Position numbers and translations under genes: made by a program | Origin: Adiantum capillus-veneris | Taxonomy: Eukaryota; Streptophyta; Polypodiopsida; Polypodiales; Pteridaceae | Assembly (NCBI GenBank): GCA_014529385.2 | Contig: CM043959.1 | Span: 85,233,029-85,293,028, forward strand | DNA length: 60,000 nucleotides | Reading direction: 5' to 3' | The notes under the pieces: generated by a model | Told to the model about the DNA's origin: nothing | What the model saw: the letters and a program-made list of their open reading frames with translations, nothing else | Database searches by the model: none | In this document: piece by piece, positions 20,825-31,869 of the stretch | Position numbering within the stretch: the first letter of the stretch is position 1 | Layout of the letters: the number at the start of each line of letters is the position of its first letter

Positions 20825-21150
20825 GCCCTTGTAGGGCACCACATTTGGCATACATATCGGTCAAAGCATTGCCAATCACGACAACTCCCTTCAGCAGTCC
20901 CGTCCAACAATCTCATAAGGGAATCTCTCACCTTGGGGTAAATCCCTCAATCAATGCATTCCAAGAGGCCACATTCCGAACACGAAGCTCTTCAAGCACT
21001 TTTTGTGCTTTCGTAAAACAGCATCACATTTAGTATACACATCGGCCAAGCATTGCCTAGCAACTCATTTTTCTCCAGCAAGCCGCAGTAGTGTTGGCCT
21101 TTCCCCGCAATGATTGCATTCCAAAACCCGGATGAAAGACAAAAACTTCG
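20825..21150 (-). pseudogene. Captured PPR gene fragment inside the Gypsy element
   Basis: On the minus strand two pentatricopeptide-like repeats can be read across frames. One contains FWNAIIAGKGQ, then LLGNA with a frameshift before a VYTKCDA-like stretch. The next has KVLEELRVRNVASWNALIEG, a stop, and then GNALTDMYAKCGAL. SWNALI and GNALIDMYAKCG are hallmark words of plant PLS-class PPR proteins, which act in organelle RNA editing and processing. It lies between the end of the Gypsy polyprotein (21722) and the 3' LTR. It is therefore probably host sequence picked up by the element and is not a functional gene: several frameshifts and stops, and under three repeats. Confidence 0.75.
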
Positions 21151-21721
21151 AGATGGCACTCCAACCGAGTGGACAAGACTAGTGCGGACCCGGCCCCAGG
21201 TAAATCCTAAACGGTCAATAACTTAGCAACTATAAATCCAATCACCGATCTGAAAAGTCCGATGCGCTCCACAAAGTGAGCACTTGAGCCCGACGCATTC
21301 ATTTCATTTTTGTCCCCTCAGCTACTGTTGCCCAATCCGGCACGGATCTGGAACAATCGACTTGAACTTTAAACTACATAACTTCTGCACCGTAGCTCCA
21401 ATCGACGAGCCGTAAAGACAGGCCGGTAGAGCACATCGAGCACTGCAGTTTTAGGTCACAATATCCCACCCGTGCCCACTTCAAGCATAGAAAAATTTAG
21501 CATCTTTAAGGCATGTTTTGGTCCTTTCAACCGCATTTGACATACATTCAGCATTGAACTTGGCCTGTTAGCAGGACTTAATCTATGTTCATTAAACATA
21601 TAACCTTCAAACAAACTTGAGGGATGTGAATTTTTTTGGCATCTTTCTTAGCATGGGAGCGGAGCTGCACGATATCCACCCCCTCTAAACGTGCACAGCC
21701 TCTGGTCTGTGCCAATTGCAC

Positions 21722-22826
21722 TTAATCAGCTTCATTAAAATCATCATCAGACATATCATCTGATGTATACATAACATGATCCTCTGGAGGCAGATCTAAA
21801 TGGGAATCTTCAAGAACAATCTTGCCTTTTCTCTTCTTGGATAGCTTGATCCATTTTTCTACAATAGGAACCTTCAGCATAGTACCATCTAGTTCACATA
21901 ATTGATATGTCGGAGTATCAAAAACATGTCGTACCACATATGGTCCAAACCACCGTTTCACCATTTTCCGCATAGTAGAGTATTGGTTCTCCAAGCTACT
22001 GTCATAGACAAGTACCCGGTCACCATCTTTGATAGCATGTGGTCGTAGTCTATGCTTTCCATCAAATGCTACCTTGTTCTTCAATCTTGCCTCCTTAAGC
22101 TTCTCTTTAGCCTCCTCAGTATCCTCTTGACGCCTCTCAAGCTGTCAAATACATAGAGCAAGCAAGTCTTCAGTAGACATACCTTCTTCCCATGGCATTA
22201 TGGTCCAAGTCATAACTGCTTCCTCTGTAGGCATAATGGGTTTTTGTCCATGAATCAATTCAAACGGCATAAATGCTGTAATTGAACTGTGTGTAGTGCG
22301 ATCAGCCCATAAAGAAAATGGCAAGAGTTTAGGCCAATCAACAATATGTCCTTCACACGCCTTCGCTAAAGCTTTAACAATAGGTGGATGTCCTCTTTCA
22401 CTCTTCCCGTTACCTTCTAGATTATATGCTATAGTGAGAGCAAGTTTAATGCCCATGCGAGCAAAAAACTCTCGAGCTTCATCTGCATCTAACTCTCCTC
22501 TATCTGCAGTAATTCTGCCAACACATCCATACCTGGAGATAACATCTTCAAGCAAGAACTTGCATACTGAAGTGGTAGCTTTGGTACGCAAAGCTCTGCC
22601 TTCAACCTGAGTTGTAAGATCTTCCCTGGCAAGAACAATATATCGCATCTGTCACACTCCTAGTGGCATTTTAATAAGGTCCACCACCCACTTGAAATGC
22701 ATAGTCAGTGCATAGGTGGGATGCAATCCATCTCTATGTCGCACATTAGAGTAATGTTGACATATTAAGCATGATTCCACAAATTGAACCACATCTTTGT
22801 ACATACCTCTCCACCAATACCGGTCT
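21722..22826 (-). pseudogene. Gypsy integrase core and C-terminal domain
   Basis: The frame from 22826 to 22652 holds RYWWRGMYKDV, then CLICQHYS (the CC half of the HHCC finger), then FKWVVDLIKMPLG with the first catalytic Asp. The next segment (22648-22145) has ITADRGELDADEAREFF with the second Asp, and NGKSERGH with the Glu. The segment 22084-21722 has RWFGPYVV, the GPY/F motif that marks Ty3/Gypsy integrase C-termini, then an acidic end. Stops or shifts separate the three segments. The upstream HH half of the finger lies beyond the TTAA element. Confidence 0.9.
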
Positions 22827-22830
22827 TTAA

Positions 22831-24169
22831 AACTAGGTTGGTAACCTAACAGGACATAAAAGTGTCCTTTCAGGGTTTTGAAAAAAACCTCCAAGACCAT
22901 AGTAGATCCACTCATTTTGTAAAATCCTTTCATGAGGTTATAGTTCAAGGCCTACTACACATGGAGAAAATATAAAACTTGTAAAATTTCTCATCTTTTT
23001 GTCACACCAAGCGTCCAAAGTTGATGGACCAGTGAATTTTCATCAAAATAGTCATTTCTTACGTTTTGTTACATAAAAATAAGATTAGGGATTTTTGTAG
23101 GACTTGAGATAAATTCCCTAGTTAACTTCAATGGGTTAGTGATCAGAACATCTGATTGCTTCTCACTCACTATTTTTTGTTTTGCCAAAATAAATAGGTA
23201 CAAAAAAGTTGAATTTTTACCATTCTGCAAACCTATCATCAAAGTTTCTATAGCCACTCTCAATACAAATAATATATGCATGTTTTCTTAGTTCCCTATT
23301 GTCCTTTGTGTTCATAAGGAGTCATGGAGCATGTCAAAAGAATAATACATCTCTTACCAAGGGGAATCTTGGGGACAAAGATGAAGTGTTAAATACAGCA
23401 AACATGAAAAAATTGGGTTCAACATTATGAGTTGTAGAATCCCATAGAAACTATTCAATATCTAGCCAAATTTGATCCTTATGACTAGATATGGTTACTA
23501 CCTACAAAATGCATGTAGTTGTCACAAGAAACTAACAATATTGAAAAAGATATACTTGATATACTAGAATGTTTTGTTTTCTTCTATAATTGAAAAAATC
23601 AACCATCGTTGTGTACTATGCAAAATAGGGTATTAGGTGCCCCAAAACTCAAGGAATATTAGCTTTATGTTACAATATGCGACATAGAAAATCAAAAATG
23701 CATTTGGATATCATGAAATCCACCAAAAAAATCATAGAAGAGCTAAAATTGGCTAAAAAACAGGATTTGACAATTTTTGTAATTTGGTCATAACTTACAA
23801 CTTTAATATTTATTTCTCCCTAGAAGCATCAGGACATGTTGAGGACTACTAAAGATAGTTCTCTAGCATTATAGACCTCACAAACATGAATTCTAGAGTG
23901 GTATAGCTGCAAAAAGTTGAAAAAAGCCAAAAACAGGACCCGTTTTTTCACACAGTTTAGGTTGTGAAATGTTGTGTAAGGACAATGTTAAAATTGGAAT
24001 TGATATTCGAAAAAAATGTCAAGTCTTTTTTAGCTCATGAGACAACTTTCTAGATAGATAGCACCTCAAAATCTATTTTGAAACTCTTGACATAATTCAA
24101 GGAAAATGGTCACTTAACAGGACATAAAAGTGTCCTAGGACATAAAAGTGTTCCATTACCAACCTAGTG
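22831..24169. mobile_element. Non-autonomous TTAA-flanked DNA element (piggyBac-like)
   Basis: The element begins AACTAGGTTGGTAA and ends TTACCAACCTAGTG, terminal inverted repeats matching at 13 of 14 positions. It is flanked by TTAA at 22827-22830 and 24170-24173. Just inside the ends are further inverted copies of AGGACATAAAAGTGTCCT. The 1339-bp body is AT-rich with no transposase reading frame. TTAA duplication is the hallmark of piggyBac, so mobilisation by a piggyBac-type transposase is the natural inference. It sits in the Gypsy integrase finger; removing the element with one TTAA leaves an open, typical frame (Val-Lys-Val before, Lys-Asp-Arg-Tyr-Trp-Trp after). Confidence 0.85.
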
Positions 24170-24173
24170 TTAA

Positions 24174-24495
24174 CCTTGACAAAGGTTGCCCAGACTCCTC
24201 TGTGTCCTCGGGGGGTGCACTATGTAATCATGTTAATGTATAACGTGAGTTTGAAAGGAGGGGTTTTACAATGCAAAAAATTTAGGCAATTTAACAGAAA
24301 TATATTAAAATAAGGGGTTTCATATTCAATTTTGGGAAAAATTACTAAAATAAGGGGTCATTTTATTAATTCACACATGTTAAAAGAGGGATTTTTTTAA
24401 TACCCCACGAACGCACGTTTTATAGTCAGGTACTAAATGGTGAGCCCCCCGAGTCTGTGTCCAGCCCATAGACTTTCATGAAACTCTTTGATCAC
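24174..24495 (-). pseudogene. Gypsy integrase, N-terminal HH half, split by a MITE
   Basis: The minus-strand text around the MITE reads FHESLWAGH before it and GVWATFVKV after it, the conserved H2C2 finger region of Gypsy integrase. The MITE lies inside the codons after the His. The frame continues towards RYWW beyond the TTAA element. A stop lies just upstream at 24499. Confidence 0.8.
24207..24453. mobile_element. 247-bp MITE with 8-bp target duplication (hAT-like)
   Basis: Ends are CTCGGGGGGTGCACTAT and, as reverse complement of the right end, CTCGGGGGGCTCACCAT (14 of 17 matching, the first nine exact). The target duplication TCTGTGTC is exact at 24199-24206 and 24454-24461. An 8-bp duplication with short inverted ends is typical of hAT elements. 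The body is AT-rich and non-coding. Confidence 0.88.
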
Positions 24496-24498
24496 CTG

Positions 24499-25318
24499 CT
24501 ATTGAGTTGCTTTGTCGCAAATAATTCGTTGTGGTACCCCACATGGGCGCTTCGGTGCCTTCCATAAATGTCCGTCTTTCAGAAAATAGCCATAGGCCTT
24601 TTTCCTGGTCTTCTTGAATTCTTTATCACTCCACCCTTCTTGTCTAGTGAGATTACTTAGGTAGCGGCCAATCATTAGACACTCTCCATCATAAAATTCT
24701 TTAGAAAAGACTTCAAAAACATGAGCAATATTTCCACAGTTGGCATGTAGATATGAAGATGTGTAGAACTTCAAGCCAACATCATCACTCATGGTCAGCA
24801 TCTCTTCTTCATCTTCAAAACTGGCTCTTGATAACATATTTGCAATAGGATTATCTCTACCTGCAATATGACAAAATTCAGGGTTAAGAGACTTAATATA
24901 GGCTATCCATCGTAGCATGGAAATATTCGAAGTAGAGCAGTTTGCAATCATCCCTATCAGTGGCAAGCAATCTGTCTCTACCACAACAGAAGGTCCAATA
25001 AAGTATTCTTTATTGGTACTTAGAGCAGTAGCAATGCCCCAAAGTTCCCTCTTAACCTATGGATATCCTCGTTGTTGACGAGCATTGAGCACCTTGGCTC
25101 CAAATCTCACTGCATACCTGTGTCCTTCAGAATCATCTTGACCTATATATAGCCCATCCAATACCTGTTGGGCTAGTGTCAATTGTTAAAATAACTGGCA
25201 TGTCACATTTATAATCAACTTTACTCAAGGTCGGAGCCTCAAGAAGACTCTTATTTAATTTCTTAATAGCTTGTGTGTGAACTTCTTCCCAAACAAACCT
25301 TTTACCTTTTCGTAGCAA
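24499..25318 (-). pseudogene. Gypsy RNase H and connection region
   Basis: The segment 25318-25133 resembles the RNase H start: FVWEEVHTQAIKKLNKSL, then VILTIDTSPTGIGWAIY with a catalytic Asp. The segment 24984-24499 has VETDCLPLIGMI (another Asp position), CHIAGRDNPIANMLSR (the ADxLSR-like end of RNase H), then the linker into the integrase finger. The two are separated by a stop-rich stretch. Confidence 0.8.
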
Positions 25319-25648
25319 TTAATACAACACCTCTACAACATGAGCAAAGTGTGGCAGCCAAATATGATAGAACACACATGCACCCAAGAATCAACGAACC
25401 TCAGTAACCGAAGAACATGTTCCCTTCATCTTTTGGATTGCTTCAACTTTTGATGGACTTGGACTTCTTCCTTCAGAAGTGCACATATGCCCCACAATTA
25501 AGACCTCCTTAGTACCAAAAGTTGATTTTTGACCTGAAAGTGCTAAGTTAACTTCTTCAAGCCTCGATAATATAGCATCATAGTCAGCAATATGTTGAGC
25601 AACAAACTATCGGCACCTCCTTTGGTCTTTTGCTTCATCTTTTGCGCT

Positions 25649-26255
25649 TTATTCACAACCCTTAATTGGTAGATCATCAATGAAAGGCATAGTAACATGT
25701 GGGATAAAGTCCCTTAATACCTTATTCATGCCGTTCATCATATGAGCTACTGAATTAGTAGCACCCTGTGGCAGAGTGCACATCCTTACCAAACCAAGAG
25801 GAGTATGCATTGTTGTAAGATTCCTGCTCTCCAAAGCTAACTAGAATTGATAATATCCTGAATAAAGATCACTTATGGATTAAATAGATCTACCTACAAA
25901 GGCCTCAGCAAATTCATCCACAATTGGGCCAGTACCCACATTGCGGATTGTTACCTTGTTAGCTGGTTGCATATCCTGAATGAACCTGAATGAACCTTAA
26001 TGTACCATTTTTCTTCGAAACAGTAAACCATCAATTAGAATACGGAGCACATGACGGCTCCAAAATTCCCATTTGAATATGTTCATTAAGCAAATCGATA
26101 AGCTTTGGCAAGTGAGCTTTAGGAGCTGGAATAGGACGCAAGCTCCATGGCATGTGTAGAACAATGAAAATAACCATTGGTGAAACAACACTTAGATCCA
26201 CACACCCAATCTCACTTGGCTCAAAACCGAAAGCTTTACCATGTTTTTTGAGCAT
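25649..26255 (-). pseudogene. Gypsy reverse transcriptase
   Basis: The N-terminal segment (26255-26031) has SLRPIPAPKAHLPKLIDLL and MGILEPSCAPYSN, the usual opening of Ty3/Gypsy reverse transcriptase. The segment 25834-25649 has TPLGLVRMCTLPQGATNSVA and the catalytic MPFIDDLPIKG (FIDD for the usual YxDD/FxDD). Between them the frame is broken. Reverse transcriptase activity is not expected from this copy. Confidence 0.88.
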
Positions 26256-26849
26256 ACCTTGAAAACATTTGATTTCCTCTTCATTGAGGAAACCGTCTTC
26301 TCCAACCTTCAGCTGCTGCAGTGTCTCCTTAGTAAACTTATACCCTATGTTCTTTGGATCTCTAAGTATAGGCTATCAAGAAGCCTCCTTGATCATGCCA
26401 TCACTTCCTTCTGGCAGTGGTGTAGCCACTGGCCTCACTTTCTTTGCAACAGTCTTGTATTTTGTCTCTACCTATGCTTCAACAGTTTCACCTGAAGCAT
26501 CTTCAATATGCATAAGGGCTTCATATAAACTTAACTCATCATACATGTCCATTGAATGGACCTTGACTACTTCAGTTCCGCTTTCCTATTTTGGTTGATC
26601 TCCTCAAGATCTGACATAGTATCTACATAAGATACCTCTTCAAAAACTCCTGAAATCACATCATCTGATTCAAGCACATCACAACCCTGCAATTCACTTT
26701 GGATACCTGAAACATACTATTTTTCCCACTTTGGCAAATCATTAAATTTTTGGAAAGAGACTGAACCTTTAGATGTTAACCCCAAAAACCCTGAAGAGAA
26801 ATCTTCTCTTGCGAGAACTTCTCCTCACTTGTACCACCATAGTCCCGCT

Positions 26850-27454
26850 TTATAATGGCACTCTGAAAAAATCCTGTGCAAACTTGTGTTCTCTAAACTC
26901 CTTGCGTATCTTCGGCATTGGATAATCACGTATACTGTCCTTATTCCTGGCATGGTCAACACATACAGTCAAGAATTGCACTGCTTTCTTACCATCTCGG
27001 CTCCGAACCCTGGCATAGGCCGAGCCATCATCCAGCACTTTGGTTTCCATTTGCACAGCCGTAATGTAGGGTTGCCCTAGAATTAAAGAATAAGAGGAAT
27101 GTTCTTATATAAAGAAATTTTGCTCATCACAGACATCCCCTACAATTACCTTGAAATTGGCACATGCACCATAGAGGTCGTTTGAACCATATTGGTAGCT
27201 CGAATCCGCCAACCATGGTCCACATCAATAGGCTATTTCCCCTTCTTGTGCAAGCTTTTAGCCATCAAATTGATCCCCGATCCATGATCTATGAGTGCTA
27301 AGACCGGTTCTTAAATGTCACTAAGCTTCACAACAGTTTCGATTGTTGCCCTTGCTCAATGAGTCCTTGAAAAGTGACTCCTTGGTATGCTTTCACTATC
27401 TTCATCTTCATTGAAATGAACATGTCTTACCTCATGTACGATTGGATTTGACAC
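26850..27454 (-). pseudogene. Gypsy protease region
   Basis: Near 27250-27310 the minus strand reads ALIDHGSGINLM, a retropepsin active site of the DHGS type used by some plant Gypsy lineages. Downstream, 27056-26850 continues with YARVRSRDGKKAVQFL. Upstream, an acidic stretch (HFNEDEDSESI) reaches element A at 27454, and the frame resumes on the far side of A at 33015 after removing one GACAC. Confidence 0.8.
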
Positions 27455-27596
27455 TGTTGAGAGAGAAAGAGAGAGCACATAAATAGAACCCCAAAGTGTG
27501 TAGAATACACACATGAGATGATGTATATATAGAGGGGACCTGGGTGCCATATATAGAGAATCCATATATTGAGTAGCTTCACATATAAGCTCAATA

Positions 27597-27665
27597 CCCC
27601 CGCTCAAATAAGGGTCCCTAACTGTGGATGAAAAAACCCTTGGGGGATCAAGGGAAAAACCCAAA
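27597..27665 (-). promoter_or_regulatory. Polypurine tract and 3' hairpin of element A
   Basis: Minus-strand TTTGAGCGGGGG abuts the 3' LTR. The hairpin arms CCCTTG and CAAGGG (27637-27642 and 27649-27654) with TTTTTTCATCC match those of the coding Copia element at 14203-14269. Confidence 0.85.
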
Positions 27666-28299
27666 GCTCTATATAAACCCACCGTTATATTATAAAAATC
27701 ATTGAATATACAAATCTTCATGAGCAGCTACATCACTCCTTTTACAATGAATATTTTATGAGGAGCTACATCACTCCTTTTACAATGAATGTTTTATGAG
27801 GAGTTACATTACTCGTATCCTATCAAATACAATAATGAATACAAAGGTTCAATAAAGAGGTGTAAAAGCTACCGATTAGCTCGTAATCAGAAGTGTCTCC
27901 AAGAATCTGTTGTGTAGCTTGTCATCACTATCGCATCACCAAACATATCTTCATGTTGTCATCAATATGGCATCACCAAACATGTCTTCATAAATCTTTT
28001 ACTGTCACCAAGTTTTTCTTCATGAAATCAATTCTTTGATCAATCTTACATAGATCATAGACTCAAAAAAACATAGTCATGAAAATTATTAGCATCGTTA
28101 GTGAAATAATTACATTCACAATGCCATAACAGATGGTTCGCGACGCCACTCTGTTGACGACATATATACGCACGACAACATATGTGGACATAAAGTACGA
28201 ACATAAAAAGTACAAGATGCATGATACGTGATGCAAATGATATGTGTATATACTACATAAAATGACATTTATCAATGTAGTGATATCAATGAGTATCAT

Positions 28300-28830
28300 C
28301 TAAGTAATAACACAATATCATCATTGTATCAATAAAAATGAATAAATCATCATGGTATCAACGAAAAGCATCATAGAATAATCATTGTATCAACGAAACA
28401 ATGTCATGGCATCACCGAGAATAACCATAGTATCAACGAAACAACATCATGATATCACTGAGAATAATCATTGTACCAACGAAACAACATCATGGTATCA
28501 CCGAGAATAACCATGGTATCAACGAAACAACATCATGATATCACCGAGAATAATCATTGTATCAACGAAACAACGTCATGATATCACCGACAATAACCAT
28601 GGTATCAAGGAAACAATATCATGGTATCACCGAGAATAACCATGGTATCAACGAAACAACATCATGGTATCACCGAGAATAACCATGGAATCAACGAAAT
28701 ATCATCATGGCATCATCGAGAATAACCATGGTATCAACGAAATATCATCATGGTATCAATGAAAATCACCATGACCAAAGTACTAACAAAACATCATCAT
28801 GGTACCATCAAAATCACTATGGTATCAACG
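28300..28830. repeat. 43-bp minisatellite in element A
   Basis: The unit combines ATCATGGTATCACCGAGAAT and AACCATGGTATCAACGAAAC. Copies are direct, about a dozen, with point differences, and degrade at both ends. Confidence 0.9.
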
Positions 28831-29789
28831 AGAGATTATTAATAAAACGGTGTAAACTATATCTCTATAAGAAGAATTATACGAGAATCAATGAACGAGT
28901 ATATCATATAACAAAAGATCATGTACCAACAGTAGCTTGATAGTGTTGAGAGAGAAGGAGAGAACACATAAGTAGAACCCCAAAGTGTGTAGAATACACA
29001 CATGAGATGATGTATATATAGAGGGGACCTGGGTGCCATATATAGAGAAGCCATATATTGAGTAGCTTCACATATAAGCTCAACACCCCCGCTCAAATAA
29101 GGGTCCCTAACTGTGGATGAAAAAACCCTTGGGGGATCAAGGGAAAAACCCACAGCTCTATATACACCCACCGTTATATTATAAAAATCATTAAATATAC
29201 AAATGTTTACGAGGAGCTACATCACTCCTTTTACAATGAATGTTTTATGAGGAGTTACATTACTCCTATCCTATCAAATACAATAATGAATACAAAGGTT
29301 CAATAAAGAGGTGTAAAGGCTACCGATTAGCTCGTAATCAAAAGTGTCTCCAAGAATCTGTTGTGTAGCTTGTCATCAATATCGCATCACCAAACATGTC
29401 TTCATGTTGTCATCAATATGGCATCACCAAACATATCTTCATAAATCTTTTATTGTCACCAAGTTTGTCTTCATAAAATCAATTCTTTGATCAATCCTAC
29501 ATAGATCATAGACTCCAAAAAAAACATGTCATAAAAATTATTAGCATCGTTAATGAAATAATTACGTTCACAATGCCATAAGAGATGGTTCGCGAAGCCA
29601 CTCTTTTGACGACATATATACGCACGACAACATATGGTACATAAAGTATAAACGTAAAAGTACAAAATGTGTGATTACGTGATACAAATGATATGTGTAT
29701 ATACTACATAAAACAACATTTATCAATGTAGTGATCAATGAATACCATCAAAGTATTAACAAAATATCATCATTATATCAATAAAAATG

Positions 29790-30205
29790 AATAAATGACC
29801 ATGGTATCAACGAAAAGCATCATGATATCACCGAGAATAATCATTGTATCAACGAAACAACATCATGGCATCACAGAGAATAACCATGGTATCAACGGAA
29901 CATCATCATGGCATCACCGAGAATAACCATGGTATCAACGAAACAACATCATGGTATCACCGAGAATAACCATGGTATCAACAAAACATCATCATGGTAT
30001 CAACAAAAATCACCATGGAATCAACGAAACAACATCATGGCATCACCGAGAATAACCATGGTATCAACAAAACATCATCATGGCATCACCGAGAATAACC
30101 ATGGTATCAATGACATATCATCATGGTATCAACAAAAATCACCATGACCAAAGTATTAACAAAACATCATCATGGTACCATCAAAATCACTATGGTATCA
30201 ATGAG
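29790..30205. repeat. 43-bp minisatellite in element B
   Basis: Same unit as at 28300-28830 but with fewer copies, as expected for array-length variation between family members. Confidence 0.9.
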
Positions 30206-30479
30206 AATTATCAATAAAACGACGTAAACTATATCTCTAAAAGAATAATTATACGAGAATCAATGAACGAGTATATCATATAACAAAAGATCATGTACCA
30301 ACAGTAGCTCGATAGAATTTGGACGATCATCAACGGCTCGACTGAATCGGAACGATGAGTAACTGGCTTCTGCAGCAAAGTTACGTCGGTAACAAATATA
30401 TGATTGATGAAGAAAAATATAATTGAGAAGTTTTCAATTATGAGAAAAATCAAATGCAAAAAGTAAAATTTTGATTTTC

Positions 30480-31545
30480 AAACATATTCGCAGTCCGAGA
30501 CGATAACCCAAAATCGGTGCAGAATTTAGAGAAACTTTCTTCTGCAAAGTTATAGACCACATCGATTCCGGTCTCCCATAGCGGGTAGTTTCTTCTGCAA
30601 AGTTGTAGACCACATCGATTCCGGTCTCTTAAGTGGGTAGTTTCTGCAAAATCGTTTCTAATTAGCAGAAAAAAAAAAAAACAAAACGCGGAAGCTGTTT
30701 TTCAGGTATGTACGCAGTCCGTGAACGATAACTCAAAATCGGTGCAGAATTTGAAAAAACTTCCTTCTGCAAAGTTGTAGACCACATCGATTCCGGTCTC
30801 TTGCTTGGGTAGTTTCTGCAAAATCGTTTCTAATTAGCAGAAAAATCAAAAACAAAACGCGGAAGCTGTTTTTCAGGTATGTACGCAGGCCGTGAACGAT
30901 AACTCAAAATCGGTGCAGAATTTGAAAAAACTTCCTTCTGCAAAGTTGTAGACCACATCGATTCCAGTCTCTCAAGCGGGTAGTTTCTGCAAAATCGTTT
31001 CTAACTAGCAGAAAAATCAAAAACAAAACGCGGAAGCTGTTTTTCAGGTATGTACGCAGTCCGTGAACGATAACTCAAAATCGGTGCAGAATTTGAAAAA
31101 ACTTCCTTCTGCAAAGTTGTAGACCACATCGATTCCGGTCTCTTAATAGGGTAGTTTCTACAAAATCGTTTCTAATTAGCAGAAAAATAAAAAACAAAAC
31201 GCGGAAGCTGTTTTTCAGGTATGTACGCAGTCCGTGAACGATAACTCAAAATCGGTGCAGAATTTGAAAAAACTTCCTTCTGCAAAGTTGTAGACCACAT
31301 CGATTCCGGTCTCTTGAGCGGGTAGTTTCTGCAAAATCGTTTCTAATTAGCAGAAAAATCAAAAACAAAACGCGGAAGCTGTTTTTCAGGTATGTACGCA
31401 GTCCGTGAACGATAACTCAAAATCGGTGTAGAATTTGAAAAAACTTCCTTCTGCAAAGTTGTAGACTACATCGATTCCGGTCTCTTGAGCGGGTAGTTTC
31501 TGCAAAATCGATTTTGATCAGGAGAAAAATCGAAAACAAAAACGT
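30480..31545. repeat. ~171-bp satellite array inside element B
   Basis: The marker GTATGTACGCAG begins at 30706, 30878, 31048, 31219 and 31390, giving spacings of 172, 170, 171 and 171 bp. Units contain GATAACTCAAAATCGGTGCA and CAAAGTTGTAGACCACATCG. Copies are very similar, so the array is young or homogenised. No reading frame runs through the units. Confidence 0.95.
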
Positions 31546-31869
31546 ACTACTCTGATACCATGTTGAGAGAGAAGGAGAGAACACAGAAGTAGAACCCCAA
31601 AGTGTGTAGAATACACACATGAGATGATGTATATATAGAGGGGACCTGGGTGCCATATATAGAGAAGCCATATATTGAGTGGCTTCACATATAAGCTCAA
31701 CAGATAGAATTTGGACGATCATCAACGGCTCGACTGAATCGGAATGATATGTAACTGGCTTCTACAACAAAGTTATGTCAGTAACAAATATATGATTGAT
31801 GAAGACAAAATATAACTTAAAAGTTTTCAATTATGAGAAAAACCAAAAGCAAAAAGTAAAATTTGCTTT

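Larger units (their letters stand above)
28944..31702 (-). mobile_element. Element B: second copy of the non-coding family, nested in A
   Basis: LTRs of 142 bp at 28944-29085 and 31561-31702. Target duplication GATAG is exact (28939-28943 and 31703-31707). The primer site (minus strand, about 31549-31560) and purine tract (29086-29097) are as in A. At 2759 bp it has nearly the same length as A without B, and the same two internal arrays in the same order. B therefore inserted into an existing A copy. It has no coding capacity. Confidence 0.94.

Noticed and set aside
22831-24169. Calling the element a CACTA transposon because one end reads CACTAGG
   Set aside because: The other end reads AACTAGG, and the flanks are an exact TTAA on both sides with the host frame preserved after removal of one TTAA. 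CACTA elements make 3-bp duplications.
28300-30205. CRISPR-like array
   Set aside because: The sequence is eukaryotic, the repeats are contiguous without unique spacers, and they lie within LTR elements.
30480-31545. Centromeric alpha-satellite-like identity for the 171-bp repeat
   Set aside because: Only the length coincides. The sequence is unrelated as far as I can see, and the array is inside an LTR element.
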